A stretch of 64,000 nucleotides of DNA from contig JBARUK010000068.1 of NCBI GenBank assembly GCA_049645705.1, positions 1-64,000 of the forward strand, in the 5' to 3' direction. Under the pieces are notes generated by a model. The model saw only the letters and a list, made by a program, of their open reading frames with translations, was not told the origin of the DNA and made no database searches. The position numbers were made by a program, and so were the translations under genes. Positions 52,474 to 62,037 of this stretch are shown piece by piece. This stretch comes from JBGNFV01 sp049645705. Its GTDB lineage: Bacteria; Bacteroidota; Bacteroidia; Cytophagales; Cyclobacteriaceae. Each line of letters starts with the position of its first letter. Within the stretch, counting starts at the first letter, position 1.

Positions 52474-53295
52474 ATGTCTACCGGTGTCTTATTTTGGAAT
52501 GTGCACAGGAAGGAACTTGGCAGGGAAATTGCAACTATTTGCGAGGAAAAGGGCATTGGTATTCTTTGCCTGGCAGAATGCCCTAACCCTAACAACTTGC
52601 ACGAATCGTGGTTAAATGGCTATAAAAGGATAAAAACGCTTTACGAAATTAACCAAAACCTTTGTATATTCTACAAATTATCTGATTTAGAGTTAGAGCT
52701 GAAGGAAGAAAGGCACGACCAAAGGGTAATTTTAACTAAATTAAACAGGGGTTACGATAGCAATATCCTGATGGCATTTGTTCATCTAAGTTCAAAGCTC
52801 TGGAAACATGATGATGATCTTAGGATGAATGCTGGAACAGTAAAGGGGTGGTTGGATGATAGAGAGAAGAAATACGGTGGAAAGCTTATGGTAGTTGGAG
52901 ATTTTAACATGAACCCATTTGACCCGGGGATGATTGCCCCAAACGGGTTTAACGCTGTATTGCATTCTGAAGTAGCAAAGAAAGGCGTTAGAAAAATTAG
53001 TACTAACGAATACAGCTACTTTTATAACCCTATGTGGTCCTACTTGGGTGATAGAAACTACCAGGATGGATCGGCCAAGGTGGCCGGAAGCTATTATTAT
53101 AGCAGAAGCACAGATAGTAATTGTGTTTTCTGGAACATGTTTGATAAGGTGATACTACGCCCGGAATTGATAGATGATTTCAACTTTGAGAGCCTTGACT
53201 ATATCACACATATTAATGGTGATAACCTTCTTAGAAATGGCAGGCCACATAAATCAAAGTATTCTGATCATCTTCCTTTATACTTTAGAATTTGA
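52474..53295 (+). CDS. Endonuclease/exonuclease/phosphatase (EEP) family protein
   Basis: A 273-residue enzyme of the EEP (DNase I-like) fold: FWNVHRKELG near the start (metal-binding Asn), ILCLAECPNPNN (Glu), LMVVGDFNMNPFDPGM with the GDFN motif, and SDHLPLYFRI at the end (catalytic Asp-His). The substrate is unknown; DNA, RNA or a phosphoester are all possible. Length is complete. Its TGA is followed 5 bp later by the next gene, so the two form a unit. Confidence 0.82.
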   Translation: MSTGVLFWNVHRKELGREIATICEEKGIGILCLAECPNPNNLHESWLNGYKRIKTLYEINQNLCIFYKLSDLELELKEERHDQRVILTKLNRGYDSNILMAFVHLSSKLWKHDDDLRMNAGTVKGWLDDREKKYGGKLMVVGDFNMNPFDPGMIAPNGFNAVLHSEVAKKGVRKISTNEYSYFYNPMWSYLGDRNYQDGSAKVAGSYYYSRSTDSNCVFWNMFDKVILRPELIDDFNFESLDYITHINGDNLLRNGRPHKSKYSDHLPLYFRI

Positions 53296-53300
53296 TAACT

Positions 53301-53774
53301 ATGCAGGACATCCAAAATATACTCCCCAGAAGAAATACATCGAGAATAAAGCGCATTAAAGGAGATGCTGCTGATAGTGTATTAGTAAAGTTTGCTCAAG
53401 CTATATCAGATACTTACAGGGATGATATAGACGGAATCGTAGAGGAAATCAGTTACCTGGAGGATAAAAGGGCTGATAGGATCGCCGGTAACTACAAAAT
53501 AGGGTATGCGCTATTCTTAAAAGCTCTGATAGGTTCAGGGCATTTTGTGCAACTTCTGGAAGTTCATTCAATTCAGAATACGATCTATCCGGTAGAGGTA
53601 ATGCTGATTGGATATGATAGTGGAGAAAACATTACATGTAACAGCGCAGAGGAGTTGGAGCAATGCGTAATAAATTACATGCAATCAGATTATTTCAATG
53701 ATCTGATTCAGTTTTTATACGCCCGTATAGAAAGCTACAGGGAACGAAATGCAGATGAAGAGGTAGGCGTATAG
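53301..53774 (+). CDS. Partner of the EEP nuclease, unknown function
   Basis: A 157-residue soluble protein starting at ATG 53301, 5 bp after the EEP stop (a TTG overlapping the stop is less likely). It is mostly helical: MQDIQNILPRRNTSRIKRIK, VKFAQAISDTYRDDIDGIVE, ISYLEDKRADRIAGNYKIGY, with a central beta part (NTIYPVEVMLIGYDSGENIT). No recognised domain. The tight coupling suggests a regulator, inhibitor or immunity-type partner of the EEP enzyme, which is inference. Confidence 0.65.
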   Translation: MQDIQNILPRRNTSRIKRIKGDAADSVLVKFAQAISDTYRDDIDGIVEEISYLEDKRADRIAGNYKIGYALFLKALIGSGHFVQLLEVHSIQNTIYPVEVMLIGYDSGENITCNSAEELEQCVINYMQSDYFNDLIQFLYARIESYRERNADEEVGV

Positions 53775-53942
53775 CCATTTATGCCGTACCTACGGCACTC
53801 CTTTATTTTTATATCTTTTTATTCTACAAAGGTTTCGCCCCGATGGGGCTTATAGTTACCGAACTGATATAAAGAAGGCGGAAGGCTGTCCTGTTTCAGA
53901 CATCCATCTAGATAACTACGGCATAATACTACGTAAGTCATT

Positions 53943-55166
53943 TCAGCTATAAAACTTCTTTCTAAGCGACTCCACAGTATGGTACTCACCATCAAATTTG
54001 CGGTGAAGCATTCTATGGCAGTTGGAACATACCAGGCTTAGATCTTCTATACCGTTTAGCTTTTCGCCTTTATGTATAGGAGTATCATGGTGGCATTCTA
54101 TGAATTCCTGCCCGTACATCTTCATAAACGAGAACTCGCAGACCTCGCAGTGTAGCTTACCATTCCGCAGAGCCTGTGCTTTTTTGGCGTTTACCAGCTT
54201 TCTGTTACGTTCCCTGGTTAGGTGCGTCGTTATTTTCGCCTTTCCTTCCCTGGTAGGCTCATGTTCTATATCTTCATCAAGAAAGGGAGCGTAGGGATTT
54301 ATGTTATTTATGAATGGTCTGAAATAGGGCCTGAATAAGTTCCAGATAGCTAACTGGGCATCTTCAACGTTGCCTTCATTAAATATATTCTCAAGCTCTT
54401 CGGTTCTGCCCCAGGTCCTATTGCGCAGATTAGACTTTATGATGATGTCCCTTTTGAAGGAGATATCATGGATATTATCTACTACTGCTAGTATACGTAC
54501 ATTCCATCCTTTTCTATAGTTTTCAGGTTGTTTGGGGTCGTGTACGTCATTTATATCGATGGGAGTTACTAAATGAGTTAAATAGATCGTACTTTCAGAT
54601 TTACCTTTTTGAAACAGGCAGATAACCTCACCAGGTTTTGCCGCTCGTATATTACTATTCAGTTTTTCAGGCCAGTGGAGGGTGAAGACATTCGGACTTT
54701 TCAGATAAGCATCACCTAATTTATTTTCTATATTTTTTAGGTATTTGATATCCAGAAAAGAGGTATCGGAAATGTAATTATCATATTCAGGTTTGGGGAT
54801 ATAAATAGCCCCACGGCCATTGTATGTAGCCTTATTGATCTTCTTACCATTGTCCGAAGCAAAGTCATCAAGCTCTTCGACCAGCGGAGCGTATTGAGGG
54901 TCGCTTTTATCCACTTTCACAAAGAAGGCGTCCAGAGCTTCCTGCGTTTCACCTCCGTGGCCATCTCCCAAGTAAGATTTATAATGAGTTTCCTTATAGC
55001 CGATGAACTTACTGGGGCCAAACAAATTGAGTTCTGGTAAATAATACCAATGGTAAAACCGGGAAAACCGATCATAGGCAATGCCCATCTTAGATTTAAG
55101 TCCGTCATTGAACCTGATAACATTTTCCACAACCTCTTCAAACTCACTTACCTTTATTAAATCCAT
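53943..55166 (-). CDS. HNH endonuclease with long N-terminal domain
   Basis: A 407-residue protein. The last 75 residues are an HNH nuclease with zinc-binding Cys pairs (HCEVCEFSF, CHHDTPIHKGEKLNGIEDLS, LVCSNCHRMLHRKF). The first 320 residues are a separate domain (FSRFYHWYYLPELNLFGPSK, GEVICLFQKGKSESTIYLTH) that looks like a DNA- or base-recognition module of modification-dependent enzymes (McrA-like), though I do not recognise it. It lies divergent to the beta-helix protein. Likely a restriction or defence nuclease. Confidence 0.78.
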   Translation of the reverse strand: MDLIKVSEFEEVVENVIRFNDGLKSKMGIAYDRFSRFYHWYYLPELNLFGPSKFIGYKETHYKSYLGDGHGGETQEALDAFFVKVDKSDPQYAPLVEELDDFASDNGKKINKATYNGRGAIYIPKPEYDNYISDTSFLDIKYLKNIENKLGDAYLKSPNVFTLHWPEKLNSNIRAAKPGEVICLFQKGKSESTIYLTHLVTPIDINDVHDPKQPENYRKGWNVRILAVVDNIHDISFKRDIIIKSNLRNRTWGRTEELENIFNEGNVEDAQLAIWNLFRPYFRPFINNINPYAPFLDEDIEHEPTREGKAKITTHLTRERNRKLVNAKKAQALRNGKLHCEVCEFSFMKMYGQEFIECHHDTPIHKGEKLNGIEDLSLVCSNCHRMLHRKFDGEYHTVESLRKKFYS

Positions 55167-55284
55167 ATTTAGTATTGTTTGTAACTTTCATTGTATAAAT
55201 GAAAATAAATCAGTTTTTTGATTAAAAAACAATAAATCAGAGGGGTAAAAGATCAGTGACTTTGTAACCTTTTGATCTTCAGCT

Positions 55285-56871
55285 ATGGACGAAATATTGA
55301 TCCCGCCAACAGAATCTATCAGTGAAAAGGATTTTTGGGAAGCTCTAGAAGCGGGTAGAAGTATATATAATACGATAATTGACTTTCCGGTTGAGTTTGA
55401 GCTAAAAGAGGAACTGATAGCAGCACGGTTTTTCGGGGTTGTGTTTAAAGAGAAGCTTACCATAAAAGGCTCAGAAGATAAGGCAAGCGGGATTTACCTT
55501 AGAAATACAGTCTTTGAAAAGGATGTTGTGTTTTTGAGCCTGGAGGTTGATAGGATACAGGCTGACGATTGTGAATTCAAGCACTGTCTCAACCTAAGGG
55601 GAAGCGTTTATAGTGAAGATAGTTCTTTAGAAAGGTGTGTCTTCGGGGAACTATATCTATCAAGTGTAAACTTCCAAGCTCTATTCTTAATTGATGTAAT
55701 AATTAACGGCGCATATATTATTGATAGATGCGAATTTGCAAGCTCATTATTGATAAGAAATACCCGGATTACTTCAGGATTTGAAATACGTAATAATAAT
55801 GAACCCTATACTTTCTGCCAGGATCTGTATATAGAACGATCAGCTTTTAATAGTAGCTTCTATATATTAAATGCCATGGTAGATCGAATGACCATAATCG
55901 ATAGCGTGATCCAAGGTCAGCCGAAGATACAGTATTTCAACGATGCTGATTTTTTGAAGATCAGCGGCCTCAAGACAGATAAGCCTTTTAAGGTCTACCT
56001 TAATGATAATGTAGTTAGAAGCCTTATAGTAGATCCTGGAAAAGAAGCAGAAGGAAAGCTCGTGGTTTGGAAAGGGAGTATAAACTACCTCTCCCTTATT
56101 GGTGGAAACCAAAGTCTTCATATCACCTTTGATGAACTTTTTATATATAGTTTGAATATCGATAGCTTCATCAATAACTACCGAGTCAATTTTTTGGATT
56201 GTAAAGCTAAAAAGACCATCGAAGTCAAAAACTCTAAGTTTACGATTTCCGAATCAGACTTAGGCATAACAGCCTTTTACGATTGTGATTTTTCGGCCTT
56301 CCATAATTTTAAAATAAAATACAGCACCACAAACCAGGTAGTGCTGAGAAGTACGAAGCTATTTAGTGCTGAAAAAAAGTTGATAAAAAGTAATTCTGCT
56401 GCTGAGCAGCGAGACGTGTACCAGCAACTAAAGCACGCCAGCAATAACCAGGGTAATCGTATACAGGCGTTGGAATTCCAGGCTAGGGAGTACAGAGCCT
56501 ACAAAAGAGGCATTAAAGACCGCAGACCCTGGTGGCATGGTGACAGGTGGATTTTACTCCTGAGCCAAACGAATGACTACGGCCTGAACTGGCAAAAGCC
56601 GGTTTTGCTATCTGCTGTGTGGACATTACTAATATATACCGTCATTGTGCTTAGTCTTGATACCGATGGTGACAACTTGTCCTTGATTAGCCAAAACTGG
56701 CAGGTCTTCTGGCAGCTCTTTAACCCTGCTCACCGGCTGGAAAGCCTTTTCCTTGATTATCCAAACTGCCTTACGGGATGGACATATTTCTGGGACTTCC
56801 TCCACCGCCTCGGCTATACCTTCCTTATCTACCAGATCATTAGTGCTTTCAGGAAGTTTTATAAAAAATAA
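55285..56871 (+). CDS. Beta-helix (pentapeptide-like) protein with C-terminal membrane helices
   Basis: A 528-residue protein. Residues about 60-370 form a right-handed beta-helix-like region with short repeated strands (GIYLRNTVFEKDVVFLSLEV, SLERCVFGELYLSSVNFQAL, IDRCEFASSLLIRNTRITSG). A helical connector rich in Gln and Arg follows (AEQRDVYQQLKHASNNQGNR, IQALEFQAREYRAYKRGIKD), then two hydrophobic helices (VLLSAVWTLLIYTVIVLSL; FLHRLGYTFLIYQIISAF). Similar layouts occur in Bacteroidota membrane proteins of unknown function. AT-rich codon use. The connector may bind a partner; a defence role is speculative. Confidence 0.6.
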   Translation: MDEILIPPTESISEKDFWEALEAGRSIYNTIIDFPVEFELKEELIAARFFGVVFKEKLTIKGSEDKASGIYLRNTVFEKDVVFLSLEVDRIQADDCEFKHCLNLRGSVYSEDSSLERCVFGELYLSSVNFQALFLIDVIINGAYIIDRCEFASSLLIRNTRITSGFEIRNNNEPYTFCQDLYIERSAFNSSFYILNAMVDRMTIIDSVIQGQPKIQYFNDADFLKISGLKTDKPFKVYLNDNVVRSLIVDPGKEAEGKLVVWKGSINYLSLIGGNQSLHITFDELFIYSLNIDSFINNYRVNFLDCKAKKTIEVKNSKFTISESDLGITAFYDCDFSAFHNFKIKYSTTNQVVLRSTKLFSAEKKLIKSNSAAEQRDVYQQLKHASNNQGNRIQALEFQAREYRAYKRGIKDRRPWWHGDRWILLLSQTNDYGLNWQKPVLLSAVWTLLIYTVIVLSLDTDGDNLSLISQNWQVFWQLFNPAHRLESLFLDYPNCLTGWTYFWDFLHRLGYTFLIYQIISAFRKFYKK

Positions 56872-56899
56872 AAGCCCGTTCCAATTGCTGAAACGGGCT
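56865..56899 (-). terminator. Intrinsic terminator of the RiPP precursor pair
   Basis: AGCCCGTT (56873-56880) pairs with AACGGGCT (56892-56899); on the minus strand it is followed by TTTATTTTTT. It overlaps the stop of the plus-strand beta-helix gene. Confidence 0.8.
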
Positions 56900-56923
56900 G
56901 TAAAGGATATTATTGATTACCCT

Positions 56924-57061
56924 TTAGTGCATCTTTTTAAAACAGGGGGGTTGAGAGCACCATTCGGTCCTGTCTATCCCGCCTTTGAGCTGCTTATTTT
57001 CTGCTTTATCTGTTATGAAGCTGCTAAGCTTCAGATCTTTCAGTTTCAATTGCTTTTTCAT
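56924..57061 (-). CDS. Lanthipeptide-type RiPP precursor, copy A (45 residues)
   Basis: A 45-residue peptide. The leader MKKQLKLKDLKLSSFITDKA follows the KLxLxxLxxxSF pattern of Bacteroidota class I lanthipeptide (pinensin-like) precursors. It then has ENKQLKGG, a double-Gly cleavage site, and the core IDRTEWCSQPPCFKKMH with two Cys, Ser and Thr for possible thioether rings. It lies 33 bp downstream of copy B, followed by a terminator. No LanB/LanC or peptidase gene is in the window. Product structure is unproven. Confidence 0.7.
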   Translation of the reverse strand: MKKQLKLKDLKLSSFITDKAENKQLKGGIDRTEWCSQPPCFKKMH

Positions 57062-57094
57062 ATCTGTAAAAATAATTGGTGAGTTAATTCAATA

Positions 57095-57253
57095 TCAGGC
57101 GCGACCGATAACGGTCTTTTGGCAGGCCCACATCTCGCGTGAGCACCACTCTGTTTCGTCTATACCTGCTTTTAGGTTATGCGCTTTAGAAGCATCCTGC
57201 TCGGTCACAAAGCTTTTTAGAGAGATCTCGTCCAGTTTTAGTTTCGTTTTCAT
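57095..57253 (-). CDS. Lanthipeptide-type RiPP precursor, copy B (52 residues)
   Basis: A 52-residue peptide: leader MKTKLKLDEISLKSFVTEQD, then ASKAHNLKAG and core IDETEWCSREMWACQKTVIG. The junction reads AG rather than GG. It shares IDxTEWCS with copy A, so the two cores are related. It has two Cys, two Thr and a Ser. It starts the minus-strand pair, 139 bp from the divergent sbcD gene. Assignment rests on leader pattern and size. Confidence 0.65.
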   Translation of the reverse strand: MKTKLKLDEISLKSFVTEQDASKAHNLKAGIDETEWCSREMWACQKTVIGRA

Positions 57254-57391
57254 AAGTCTTGATTTTAAAAATGAATTAAAATAGACTTCAATATAACAAT
57301 CTTCTGCAAGCTTCGATAATGGCCGAACAACTTCTCCGGATAAAGACCTTACGCAGGTAAAGAAAGGAACTAACGATTATATTGCAGCGCA

Positions 57392-58618
57392 ATGAGGATA
57401 CTACATACAGCGGACTGGCACCTGGGCAAGCGCCTGATGGACTACTCACGGCTGCCTGAGCAACATGGGGTGATGGCCGAGATCTGCGAGATCGCCGAGC
57501 GGGAAGAGGTGGACGCGGTGATCGTGGCCGGTGACCTGTTCGATACCTATAACCCCGGTAGTGAGGCCGTAGAACTGCTGTACCGTACACTGAAGCGCCT
57601 GAGTAAGGACGGCCAGCGCCCCGTGATTGCCATAGCCGGTAATCATGACTCCGCAGACCGGATAGAGGCACCGGACCCCCTTGCACGGGAGTGCGGCATC
57701 CTGTTCGCAGGCTATCCGGATTCGCACATACTTCAGTTTAAATTGGAAACGGGCCTGGAAGTGATGCGCTCCGAGGAGGGCTTTGCCGAAGTAAAGGTAC
57801 CAGGGCAGGCCTACCCCCTCCGTCTGCTGCTTACGCCCTATGCCAATGAGGTAACCATGCGTCGCTACCTGGGGGAGGAAGACCGGGAGGATGCCCTGCG
57901 CCAGATGCTGGCCGAACGCTGGCAGCACCTGGCAGATACTTACTGTGATGATCAGGGTGTCAACATCCTGACGGCCCACCTGTATGTGATGAAAAAGGGC
58001 GGCCCTGCCCAGGAGGAGCCAGACGACGAAAAACCTATCCTGCACATGGGCGGCGCGCAGGCCATCTATACAGAAAACTTTCCCAAAGGGCTGCAGTATG
58101 TAGCCCTGGGCCACCTGCACCGCTACCAGACGGTAGATACCAGCCCCTGCCCCGTAGTATATAGCAGCAGTCCGCTGTCATATAGCTTTAGCGAAGCCAG
58201 CCAGCAAAAGTATGTCGCCATCATAGACGCTGAGCCTGGTGCTGAGGCAACCGTACAGAAAATACCGCTGGACAAAGGCCGCAAGCTCATCCGAAAGCGG
58301 TTTGAAGCAGTCCGGAAAGCCGTAGAATGGCTGAGTGCTAACCCCGATACCTTTATAGAACTGACCCTGGTAACTGAAACCTACCTGGATGCCCGCACTA
58401 AAAAGCAACTTTACAATGTACACGACGGCATTGTGTCGCTCATACCCGAAGTAAAGGGGACCGACGGACAGCCACTGCCGGGCGAACGCCGCATGCCCGA
58501 CATGAACCTGGACATACGCGACCTGTTTCGCTCCTACGTAGAGCAGAAGAAGGGCCACGAACCTACCGAAGACATGATGCAGCTTTTTAACGAAATACTG
58601 GAGGCGCAGCGGCGATGA
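57392..58618 (+). CDS. sbcD: SbcD, Mre11-type exonuclease subunit
   Basis: A 408-residue nuclease of the SbcCD (Mre11-Rad50-like) complex. Metallophosphatase motifs: ILHTADWHLGKRL, VIVAGDLFDTYNPG, VIAIAGNHDSADRI, and later VALGHLHRYQ. The C-terminal capping region matches SbcD (VYSSSPLSYSFSEASQQKYV). The stop overlaps the sbcC start by 4 bp (ATGA), so the two subunits are coupled. It processes hairpins and DNA ends. Confidence 0.95.
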   Translation: MRILHTADWHLGKRLMDYSRLPEQHGVMAEICEIAEREEVDAVIVAGDLFDTYNPGSEAVELLYRTLKRLSKDGQRPVIAIAGNHDSADRIEAPDPLARECGILFAGYPDSHILQFKLETGLEVMRSEEGFAEVKVPGQAYPLRLLLTPYANEVTMRRYLGEEDREDALRQMLAERWQHLADTYCDDQGVNILTAHLYVMKKGGPAQEEPDDEKPILHMGGAQAIYTENFPKGLQYVALGHLHRYQTVDTSPCPVVYSSSPLSYSFSEASQQKYVAIIDAEPGAEATVQKIPLDKGRKLIRKRFEAVRKAVEWLSANPDTFIELTLVTETYLDARTKKQLYNVHDGIVSLIPEVKGTDGQPLPGERRMPDMNLDIRDLFRSYVEQKKGHEPTEDMMQLFNEILEAQRR

Positions 58619-61600
58619 TCCCTGTCTCACTTACCATAGAAGGCCTCTACTCCTACCGTGAGCGGCAAACCATCGACTTCGAAGCCCTCACCAGCGGGCA
58701 GTTGTTCGGCATATTCGGGGGCGTAGGCTCCGGCAAGTCTTCTATCCTCGAAGCCATTATGTTTGTGCTGTATGACCGCAGCCCCCGCCTGAGTACGCGC
58801 GGCGACAACCGCTACTACAACATGCTGAACCTGCAGGGCGACCGCCTGCTCATCGACTTTACCTTCCGGTCCGGCACGCTCAATGATGAAATGTACCGCT
58901 TTACCTTTCAGGCCAACCGTAAAAAGAAGGACTACGACAAGGTAGAAGCCAAAGAGCGCGCCTACTACAAATGGGAGGCCGGGGAGTGGATGCCTCTCTC
59001 TGCCGATACAGATGCTGCCGGGGTGGTGGGCATGAGCTACGAGCACTTCATGCAGACGATCATCATCCCCCAGGGTAAGTTCCGCGAGTTTATCGACCAG
59101 ACGCCCACAGACCGGACGCGTATGCTGCAGGAGCTTTTTCACCTGGACAGGTTTGACCTGTACGAACCGGCCAACCGTCTGCGGAGCACAGCAAAGGATG
59201 AGCTGCTGGTACTGAATACCCAACTGGAAGGGCTGGCAGGGGTGAGCGAAGAAGATCTGGCCGCCGGGCAGCAGGCCATTGTTGCCCAAAAAGAAGAGCT
59301 ACTGGACCATAAAACCCGGCTGACCGCACTACAGCAACAGCAGAAAGAATGTGACCGCCTGCGCGGGCTATACGATACCCTAAAGGCCTACCGCGGCGAA
59401 CTGAGCACGCTGGAGGGTCAGAAAGAGGCCTTTGGCAACCGCCGTACCGCCCTGGTGCGGTATGAACTGGCCGTGTCCGAGTTTCGGGATAAGCTGGCAG
59501 AGCTAGATCAGTTACAGTCTGACCTCCGCACCAAAGAAACGCAGATAAACGACCTGCGAAACGAGAGCGAAGGCCTCAAAAGTAGGCTGACACAGGCCAA
59601 AGAAGTACACGAGAAGGCGGAGAGCGCCTATGAAAAGCGGGACGAGCTACGCCAGCAACTGGAAGACCTGGAGCTCATTGTGCAGCTAAAGGAGGCCAGC
59701 CTGAAAGACACAGCACTTGCCGATAGGCTGCAGGGACAGGAAGCTGCCTGCGAGAAGCTGAAGAGCCGCTTTCAGGAAGCCAAAGAAAAGCTGGACAGCC
59801 TCCGCAAAGAGCTGGCAGACCTGGACGTAGAACCTGACCGCGAGGGCGAGATCATTACCGCTATAAATGTCCTGCAGGCCCACAAGCAACACGAGCAGCG
59901 ATCACAAAAACTAACCGGAGAGGTAGAACAGGAGCAGAAGCTGCGCGATGACCTGGAGAAAAAGCTTGAAGAAAAGGCCCTTACGGCCGACCTGACCCTC
60001 TCTGAACCCCTTTCTGCCGGTCTGGAAGAGCAAACCGCCGCAAAAATCAGTAGTATAGAGCAGCAACTCACCAGCCTCACCGAAGAAAAAAACAAGCTGC
60101 AGGTGCGTAATAAGTTGTCCGAGTGGGTAAATGACCTGGAAGAGGGCAACCCCTGCCCTCTCTGTGGGGCTACCCATCACCCAGAGGTAGCAGACTTTGC
60201 GTCTGTACACCGCCAACTGGCTCATCTGGTGGAAAAGGAAAGCGGATTGCAGGAAGCGGGAAGGAACCTGCGCGAGCTAAGGTCCGATATCGTACGCCTC
60301 ACCGTTTCCCTCGAAAATGCTCAGAAAGGACTTGCCTCCCGCCAAAAGGAGCTTTCCGAACACGCCGCTCAATCACTGCCCCACATACCCGAAGGCTACG
60401 AAAAAGCCGGGGAAGACGAGCTAAAGAACAAACTGGCAGAAACAAAACGGCTCAGGGCCAGGCGTAATGAACTGGCCACCGGGCGTGAGGCCGTAGAGGC
60501 CCGTATAGAAAAGCTTCGGAACGAACTCGATAGCGAAGAGCGAAACTGCCAGGAAACGCGCTCCGAACAGCGGGTCGTATCTGCAGGTATGTCTGATAAG
60601 AAGGAGCGAATAAAGGTGCTCCCCGCCGATAAATTTCTGACCAAAGAAGTAGAAGAGCTGAAGGCAAGTACAGCAAGAGGGCAGCAAAAAATAGCCGATC
60701 TGGAAAGGAACTACCAGCAGGCCCGCCGCGAGGAGGAAACCCTCAGGCAGGCCTATGACCAGAAAAGCGGTACTCTTACCTCCGAAGAAACCTTCCTGCA
60801 GCAACTGACGGAAAGGACAGAAGAGAAAAACGAAAGCCTGAACTACCTCGCCAAAGATCATGACTTCGACACCCTTGATGCCGTAAGGGCTCTGCTGAAT
60901 ACCTCGTTAGATATCACCGGTGAAAAGGAGGCGCTTGCTGCTTTTGACAAGAAACTGCACAGCCTGGCGGGCCAGATCCAAAAATGCGAAGAGGACACAG
61001 AAGGGCAACCCTACGAAGAAGAAACCCACCGACAGGTAAACAGCGACCTGCAGGCGCTCACCTCCACCATTACCAATACAGAAAAGCAACTGGCCGTGGC
61101 CGAGAAGGAGCGGCAACGCAAACAGGAGCAGTTAGAGAAAAAGAATGCGCTGCTAAAAGAAAGGAACACGCTTGAGATCCGCCTGGGCAATCTGACCGAG
61201 ATAACTAACCTCTTTCGCAGCAGTGGCTTTGTTAAATACGTGAGTAGCATACGCCTGCGCGAACTGTGCCAGGCAGCAAACGAACGCTTCTTTAAGCTCA
61301 CAAAAAACAACCTGAGCCTGGAACTGAATGAGAAGGATGAGTTCATAGTCCGGGACTACCTGAATAACGGCCGCACCCGCCTGCTCAAGACCCTCAGCGG
61401 CGGGCAGACCTTCCAGGCTGCCCTGTGCCTGGCCCTGGCGCTGGCCGAGAATATCCGCAGCCTGAACCAGGCAGACCAGAGCTTCTTCTTCCTGGATGAG
61501 GGCTTCGGCTCACTGGACAAGGACAGCCTCCGCATCGTATTCGAAACACTCAAAAGTCTGCGCAAGGAAAACCGTATCGTAGGCATCATATCACACGTAG

Positions 61601-61701
61601 AAGAGCTGCAGCAGGAGATAGACCTCTACCTGAAGATTGTGAATGACAAAGATAGAGGCAGTCTGATCGGGTATAGCTGGAAAGGTGATGGGGCTATGTA
61701 G
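58615..61701 (+). CDS. sbcC: SbcC, Rad50-type ATPase subunit
   Basis: A 1028-residue SMC-like ATPase. N-terminal Walker A LFGIFGGVGSGKSSILEAIM (about 30-48), Q-loop region TIIIPQGKFREFIDQTPTDR, long coiled-coil arms, a zinc hook in the middle (NPCPLCGATHHPEVAD, Cys-x-x-Cys), and C-terminal signature TLSGGQTFQAALCLALALAE with Walker B FFFLDEGFGSLD. It holds DNA ends for SbcD. Full length; a plus-strand hairpin (61941-61968) about 240 bp later may terminate it. Confidence 0.95.
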   Translation: MIPVSLTIEGLYSYRERQTIDFEALTSGQLFGIFGGVGSGKSSILEAIMFVLYDRSPRLSTRGDNRYYNMLNLQGDRLLIDFTFRSGTLNDEMYRFTFQANRKKKDYDKVEAKERAYYKWEAGEWMPLSADTDAAGVVGMSYEHFMQTIIIPQGKFREFIDQTPTDRTRMLQELFHLDRFDLYEPANRLRSTAKDELLVLNTQLEGLAGVSEEDLAAGQQAIVAQKEELLDHKTRLTALQQQQKECDRLRGLYDTLKAYRGELSTLEGQKEAFGNRRTALVRYELAVSEFRDKLAELDQLQSDLRTKETQINDLRNESEGLKSRLTQAKEVHEKAESAYEKRDELRQQLEDLELIVQLKEASLKDTALADRLQGQEAACEKLKSRFQEAKEKLDSLRKELADLDVEPDREGEIITAINVLQAHKQHEQRSQKLTGEVEQEQKLRDDLEKKLEEKALTADLTLSEPLSAGLEEQTAAKISSIEQQLTSLTEEKNKLQVRNKLSEWVNDLEEGNPCPLCGATHHPEVADFASVHRQLAHLVEKESGLQEAGRNLRELRSDIVRLTVSLENAQKGLASRQKELSEHAAQSLPHIPEGYEKAGEDELKNKLAETKRLRARRNELATGREAVEARIEKLRNELDSEERNCQETRSEQRVVSAGMSDKKERIKVLPADKFLTKEVEELKASTARGQQKIADLERNYQQARREEETLRQAYDQKSGTLTSEETFLQQLTERTEEKNESLNYLAKDHDFDTLDAVRALLNTSLDITGEKEALAAFDKKLHSLAGQIQKCEEDTEGQPYEEETHRQVNSDLQALTSTITNTEKQLAVAEKERQRKQEQLEKKNALLKERNTLEIRLGNLTEITNLFRSSGFVKYVSSIRLRELCQAANERFFKLTKNNLSLELNEKDEFIVRDYLNNGRTRLLKTLSGGQTFQAALCLALALAENIRSLNQADQSFFFLDEGFGSLDKDSLRIVFETLKSLRKENRIVGIISHVEELQQEIDLYLKIVNDKDRGSLIGYSWKGDGAM

Positions 61702-62037
61702 TCAGCTCAAACCGATATTCGAAGCTGTAACGTCTGTTTGTGAACTTTCTGCTGAATAATGTATATGAATGCGGTTAACAGGGAAAAAGCTACTCTCATC
61801 ATATTCAGATGGCTTGTATGGCTATCGAAGAATAAAGGTGGTAACTGATGGGCAGGTACGGACTGGGCAGCTATGAAGAAAGGATTGCAATGCCATGTAC
61901 CAGCTAGAGGTTGGCCACAGCAAGGTTATTGATATTATGGAAACGGAGTCACTATAGCAACTCCGTTTTGTCTTGGCTAGGGTTTGCGTAACTATCAGTT
62001 TAAGGATAAAACTGACTGCAAAACTACCAGATGATAA
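61702..62037. other. Intergenic region, 336 bp
   Basis: No protein gene supported; a 29-codon frame near 61758 is not convincing. A hairpin AAACGGAGT/ACTCCGTTT (61941-61949, 61960-61968) followed by TGTCTT could be a terminator for sbcDC. Confidence 0.45.

Noticed and set aside
61758..61847. A 29-codon frame ending in KNKGGN as a fourth RiPP precursor
   Set aside because: The leader pattern is absent and there is no core after the Gly pair.
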